DNA of 25,156 nt. It comes from Saprospiraceae bacterium UBA6168 (lineage in GTDB: Bacteria > Bacteroidota > Bacteroidia > Chitinophagales > Saprospiraceae). Of this stretch, positions 22,745 through 25,156 are shown one piece after another. The position numbers were made by a program, and so were the translations under genes. The stretch covers positions 107,811 through 132,966 of the forward strand of contig DIUC01000085.1 of the NCBI GenBank assembly GCA_002435785.1. Reading direction: 5' to 3'. The notes under the pieces were generated by a model, which was not told where the DNA came from, ran no database searches, and was given only the letters and a program-made list of their open reading frames with translations. How positions within the stretch are numbered: position 1 is the stretch's first letter; every line of letters begins with the position of its first letter.

Positions 22745-22938
22745 GTTGGCAGTTGGCAGTCAGTCTTTGAGTTGGAAGTTCGACTGGTGGCAATTGGCCG
22801 TCGGTTCGGCAGTTGTGAAGTGTTTGAGTTGAAAAATGCCCGATTTTTCATATTTTTTTGAAAATCGGTTCATCAAAGTTCATTTCCCCTTCATCAAAGC
22901 CAACAATATGTGTTTGAAATACCATTTTATGTGTCCAA

Positions 22939-23127
22939 CATTTCATTTTCTGTCAATCACATTTCATTTTCCGTCCACGAAAAATGAAGTTTGATAAACA
23001 AAAAATGGTTTGTTGACGACGAAAAATGAATTCTCATTGACAGAAAATGAGTTGTGATTGACAGAAAATGAATTCTCATTGACAGAAAATGAATTGTTGA
23101 CGACGAAAAATGAAATGTGATTGACGA
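22939..23127. repeat. Tandem array of ~21-bp units that reverses orientation
   Basis: Two units of the form CATTTCATTTTCTGTCAATC (22939-22979) are followed by about seven units of the opposite orientation, based on GAAAATGAATTCTCATTGAC (from about 22980). Unit lengths are 20-22 bp. The linker part alternates between ATTGACA and TTGACGAC types. There are no unique spacers. Confidence 0.8.
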
Positions 23128-23374
23128 GGAAGGGTGTTTTTGAAACAGCGTGTTTCAAAATGGTGGGAAAACGGGGTTTTTGAGCGAAAAGGCGAGATTC
23201 GGGGGAGGTGGGGAGAAATTATTTGGTTCTGTGGGGAAAAAGGCACAGCTCCTTTTCACCACCGTATTGAAGCGGGGCTTTTAAGGTATTGCCTTATTCA
23301 GACATACGCCGATGATATTGTTCGTTGCACCGAGCGAATCCATCGCAAGGTTCAAATCGCCCATAGTCGCATTC

Positions 23375-23422
23375 AAAAAAAAAGCTGTACCGGAGAGCAT
23401 CATCCCAGTACAGCTTTTTTTT
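23375..23422. terminator. Bidirectional intrinsic terminator after hflX
   Basis: GCTGTAC (23384-23390) and GTACAGC (23408-23414) form a perfect stem, extended by nine As on the left and eight Ts on the right, with a 17-nt loop. It lies 14 bp after the hflX stop on the minus strand and can also stop plus-strand transcription. Confidence 0.88.
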
Positions 23423-23436
23423 AGGTGGCCTGCGCC

Positions 23437-24651
23437 TCACCAATTCCTCACCTCGTGCGGATACCGCACCTGGTACTCCCGCTTCACCATCGTCACCATC
23501 ATCTCCCGGAGCAGTTCGATGCCCTCTTTGTTGGCGGCGGAGATGAAAAGGCAGTCGTGTTCGTACTGGTTTTTCAGGTTGGCCAATAGCTCCCGTTCTA
23601 TTTCCTTCTTGATTTCACTGTCAAGCAGAGCGTCGAAATTTTTGTCCCGGTAGATGTCCATCTTGTTGAAGACCATCAGCGTGGGCTTGTTGCGGGCGCC
23701 CAGTTCCTCCAGCGTTTCGTTCACGGAGGCGATATGGTCCTCATAATGGGCATGGCCGACGTCCACCACGTGCAGCAGGATGTCGCTCTCCCGCACCTCG
23801 TCCAGCGTGGACTTGAAGCTCTCCACGAGGTGGTGCGGCAGCTTGCGGATGAAGCCGACGGTGTCGGAAAGCAAGAAGGGGACGCTCTCGTAAACCACCT
23901 TGCGCACCGTCGTGTCCAGCGTGGCGAAGAGTTTGTTTTCGGCAAACACGTCGGACTTGCTCAACACGTTCATCAGCGTGCTCTTCCCCACGTTCGTGTA
24001 GCCCACCAGCGATACCCGGATAAGCTCGCCACGGGTCTTCCGCTGCGTGATGGCCTGCTTGTCAATCTTTTCGAGCTGTTTTTTCAGGATGGCAATCTTG
24101 TCCCGGACAATGCGTCGGTCGGTCTCGATTTCCTTTTCGCCGGGGCCCCGCATCCCGATACCGCCCCGTTGGCGCTCCAAGTGCGTCCAGAGGCCCCGGA
24201 GGCGGGGCAGCAGGTACTGGAGTTGTGCAAGCTCCACCTGCGTCTTGGCTTGAGCAGTTTGCGCCCTGCGGGCAAATATGTCGAGGATGAGCGAGCTGCG
24301 GTCCACGATTTTCACCTTCAGCTCCGATTCCAGCGCCGACACTTGTTTGCCGCTGAGGTCGTCATCAAAAATGACCATGTTGATGTCCTCGTGCTCCTCG
24401 ATGTACTTTTTGATTTCGGCCAGCTTGCCCGTGCCGATGAAGGTGCGGGGGTGCGGGTTGGGCAGCCGTTGGATATAGCGGCGCACACACTTGGCCCCGG
24501 CCGTGAGCGCCAGGAACTCCAGCTCGTTCAGGTATTCCTGCACTTGCTCCTCGGTCTGCATACCGTACACCACGCCAACCAGCACGGCATATTCGGTTTC
24601 TTCTTTAAGTCCTTTTACTTGGTTGGTGCTTAAGCTCCATTCTTTTTGCAT
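23437..24651 (-). CDS. hflX: GTPase HflX
   Basis: Ribosome-associated GTPase, known in E. coli to split stalled or heat-damaged 70S ribosomes. The 404-aa protein starts MQKEWSLSTNQVKGLKEETE. The N-terminal HflX domain contains NPHPRTFIGTGKLAEIKKYI, DRSSLILDIFARRAQTAQAK and the glycine-rich RQRGGIGMRGPGEKEIETDR. The GTPase domain shows GYTNVGKST (217-225), a Thr-containing switch (FATLDTTVRK), DTVGFIRKLPHHLVESFKST (from 263) and NKMD (329-332), followed by ISAANKEG. All G motifs are intact and the length is normal. The four-helix-bundle gene ends 44 bp upstream on the same strand. The leader holds TTCAATCATTCAACCCC words and no Shine-Dalgarno. Confidence 0.96.
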   Translation of the reverse strand: MQKEWSLSTNQVKGLKEETEYAVLVGVVYGMQTEEQVQEYLNELEFLALTAGAKCVRRYIQRLPNPHPRTFIGTGKLAEIKKYIEEHEDINMVIFDDDLSGKQVSALESELKVKIVDRSSLILDIFARRAQTAQAKTQVELAQLQYLLPRLRGLWTHLERQRGGIGMRGPGEKEIETDRRIVRDKIAILKKQLEKIDKQAITQRKTRGELIRVSLVGYTNVGKSTLMNVLSKSDVFAENKLFATLDTTVRKVVYESVPFLLSDTVGFIRKLPHHLVESFKSTLDEVRESDILLHVVDVGHAHYEDHIASVNETLEELGARNKPTLMVFNKMDIYRDKNFDALLDSEIKKEIERELLANLKNQYEHDCLFISAANKEGIELLREMMVTMVKREYQVRYPHEVRNW

Positions 24652-24653
24652 GA

Positions 24654-24691
24654 TAAGGATTGAATAATTGAGGGGTTGAATGATTGAATAT
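24654..24691. repeat. Left flanking words of the four-helix-bundle gene (hflX leader)
   Basis: The plus strand reads AAGGATTGAATAATTGAGGG and then GTTGAATGATTGAAT. The complement resembles the words at the right window edge. It also forms the leader of hflX. Confidence 0.55.
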
Positions 24692-24695
24692 TCGG

Positions 24696-25085
24696 TCAGG
24701 AGGATTTGCCACCTGATGTCGCTTTAGCTTTGGCGGTGATGGCCAGTATTTCATCGGCTTCTTGCTGGAGCCGCTTCAATTCTATAGAATCTATTTTAAA
24801 TCCGGTGCCTTCTATCATTTCGAGCCAAAACACCGATTCATCGGCTTCTTCGACCACGATACAAATTTTTGAGAAAAACTCGGCTTGTGACCTCCCCCTG
24901 CAAGCAGCTCGATAGTTTGCTGCGACCGAGGTTGCTGATTTGATGATTTGGTAGGAAATAACTCTTGCAGCTTGATCGGGCGGAAGGGTTCTACAAAATT
25001 TGATGATGTCAATTGCAAACTGTTTGGACTTCTTTTGGAACCAAGCAATGAATTCCTCCTTTGATTTAAAAACTGGTTTTTCCAT
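24696..25085 (-). CDS. Four-helix-bundle protein (23S rRNA intervening-sequence family)
   Basis: Member of the small four-helix-bundle (S23/IVS-like) family first noticed in intervening sequences of 23S rRNA; the cellular role is unknown. The ATG at 25085 gives a 129-aa product, MEKPVFKSKEEFIAWFQKKS. The family core follows: IKFCRTLPPDQAARVISYQI, IKSATSVAANYRAACRGRSQ and AEFFSKICIVVEEADESVFW, then LEMIEGTGFK. A longer frame reaches 25142 but would start in repeat words. The C-terminal 20 residues are a variable Lys/Ala/Ser tail. The gene is flanked on both sides by GGATTGAAT/GAGGGATTG-like words in inverted orientation, which may mark it as a dispersed cassette. hflX follows 44 bp downstream. 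Confidence 0.9.
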   Translation of the reverse strand: MEKPVFKSKEEFIAWFQKKSKQFAIDIIKFCRTLPPDQAARVISYQIIKSATSVAANYRAACRGRSQAEFFSKICIVVEEADESVFWLEMIEGTGFKIDSIELKRLQQEADEILAITAKAKATSGGKSS

Positions 25086-25118
25086 AGTCTTCTCAATTTC
25101 CACCAAAGGTAGTTCCCA

Positions 25119-25156
25119 ACATTCAATCCTCCAATCCCTCAATCCCTCAATCCCTC
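25119..25156. repeat. Right flanking tandem words at the window edge
   Basis: ATTCAATCCTCCAATCCCTC is followed by more copies of AATCCCTC running off the window end, a 9-bp tandem repeat of at least three units. It is inverted relative to the words at 24654-24691. Confidence 0.65.

Larger units (their letters stand above)
22745..23436. other. Repeat-rich spacer between convergent genes
   Basis: This 692-bp stretch has no credible gene. It begins with GTTGGCAGTTGGCAGT-type words (22745-22830). A tandem array follows at 22939-23127, then unremarkable AT-rich sequence, then a strong terminator (23375-23422). Confidence 0.7.

Noticed and set aside
22939..23127. CRISPR array
   Set aside because: Units are only 20-22 bp, contiguous and without unique spacers, and no cas genes are near.
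22964..23158. Minus-strand frame of 64 codons with a repeating NSFSVN pattern
   Set aside because: It is the translation of a 21-bp tandem array, which stays open because the unit is a multiple of three. No family resemblance and no leader support a gene.
1..25156. Insertion sequences, prophage, tRNA or rRNA genes
   Set aside because: No transposase, integrase or phage proteins, and no sequence resembling tRNA or rRNA, was seen on either strand; covariance searches could not be run.

Overview
The window reads as chromosomal DNA of a Bacteroidota bacterium, plausibly of the Saprospirales/Chitinophagales kind. The lineage is my inference from gene families, not a database result. The supporting signs are an acyl carrier protein, FabF, DnaX, MutL and HflX of recognisably Bacteroidota type; a DUF2911 protein; a four-helix-bundle protein of the 23S intervening-sequence family; a Gly-Gly leader peptide; start codons almost always without a Shine-Dalgarno sequence; and several -7 boxes of the form TAnnTTTG. 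No rRNA, tRNA, insertion sequence, prophage or CRISPR array was seen.

Layout: pyruvate kinase (minus, cut by the window's left edge) diverges from acpP-fabF (plus). fabF converges on a minus-strand set, uvrC, an OppC-like permease and a GH29 fucosidase, with short gaps that suggest one transcript. A helical protein of unknown function (plus) diverges from uvrC. After a dense cluster of hairpins come two minus-strand orphans (163 aa and a 69-aa Gly-Gly leader peptide) and dnaX. A secreted DUF2911 protein (plus) converges on a minus-strand run: a GlsB/YeaQ-type membrane protein, a GT4 glycosyltransferase, a 106-aa membrane-anchored protein and mutL. rsmG (plus) then converges on a NatA/NatB-type ABC exporter pair. 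A Tat-exported Gfo/Idh/MocA oxidoreductase (plus) is followed by about 690 bp of repeat-rich DNA. The window ends with a four-helix-bundle gene and hflX (minus).

Most genes are housekeeping: glycolysis, fatty-acid elongation, replication, mismatch and excision repair, and ribosome maintenance. Two genes, the fucosidase and the Gfo/Idh/MocA protein, suggest use of complex carbohydrate. I see no new defence or biosynthetic gene cluster.

The unusual material is a layer of short repeated words and palindromes. They lie at gene boundaries, in the leaders just before start codons, and inside coding sequence. One palindromic element sits in frame between the catalytic Asp and His residues of UvrC, and similar short words occupy linkers of DnaX and MutL. 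Other items of interest are the nested hairpins at 9.73-10.01 kb, a tandem array that reverses orientation at 22.94-23.13 kb, a four-helix-bundle gene bracketed by inverted repeat words, and the orphan Gly-Gly leader peptide.
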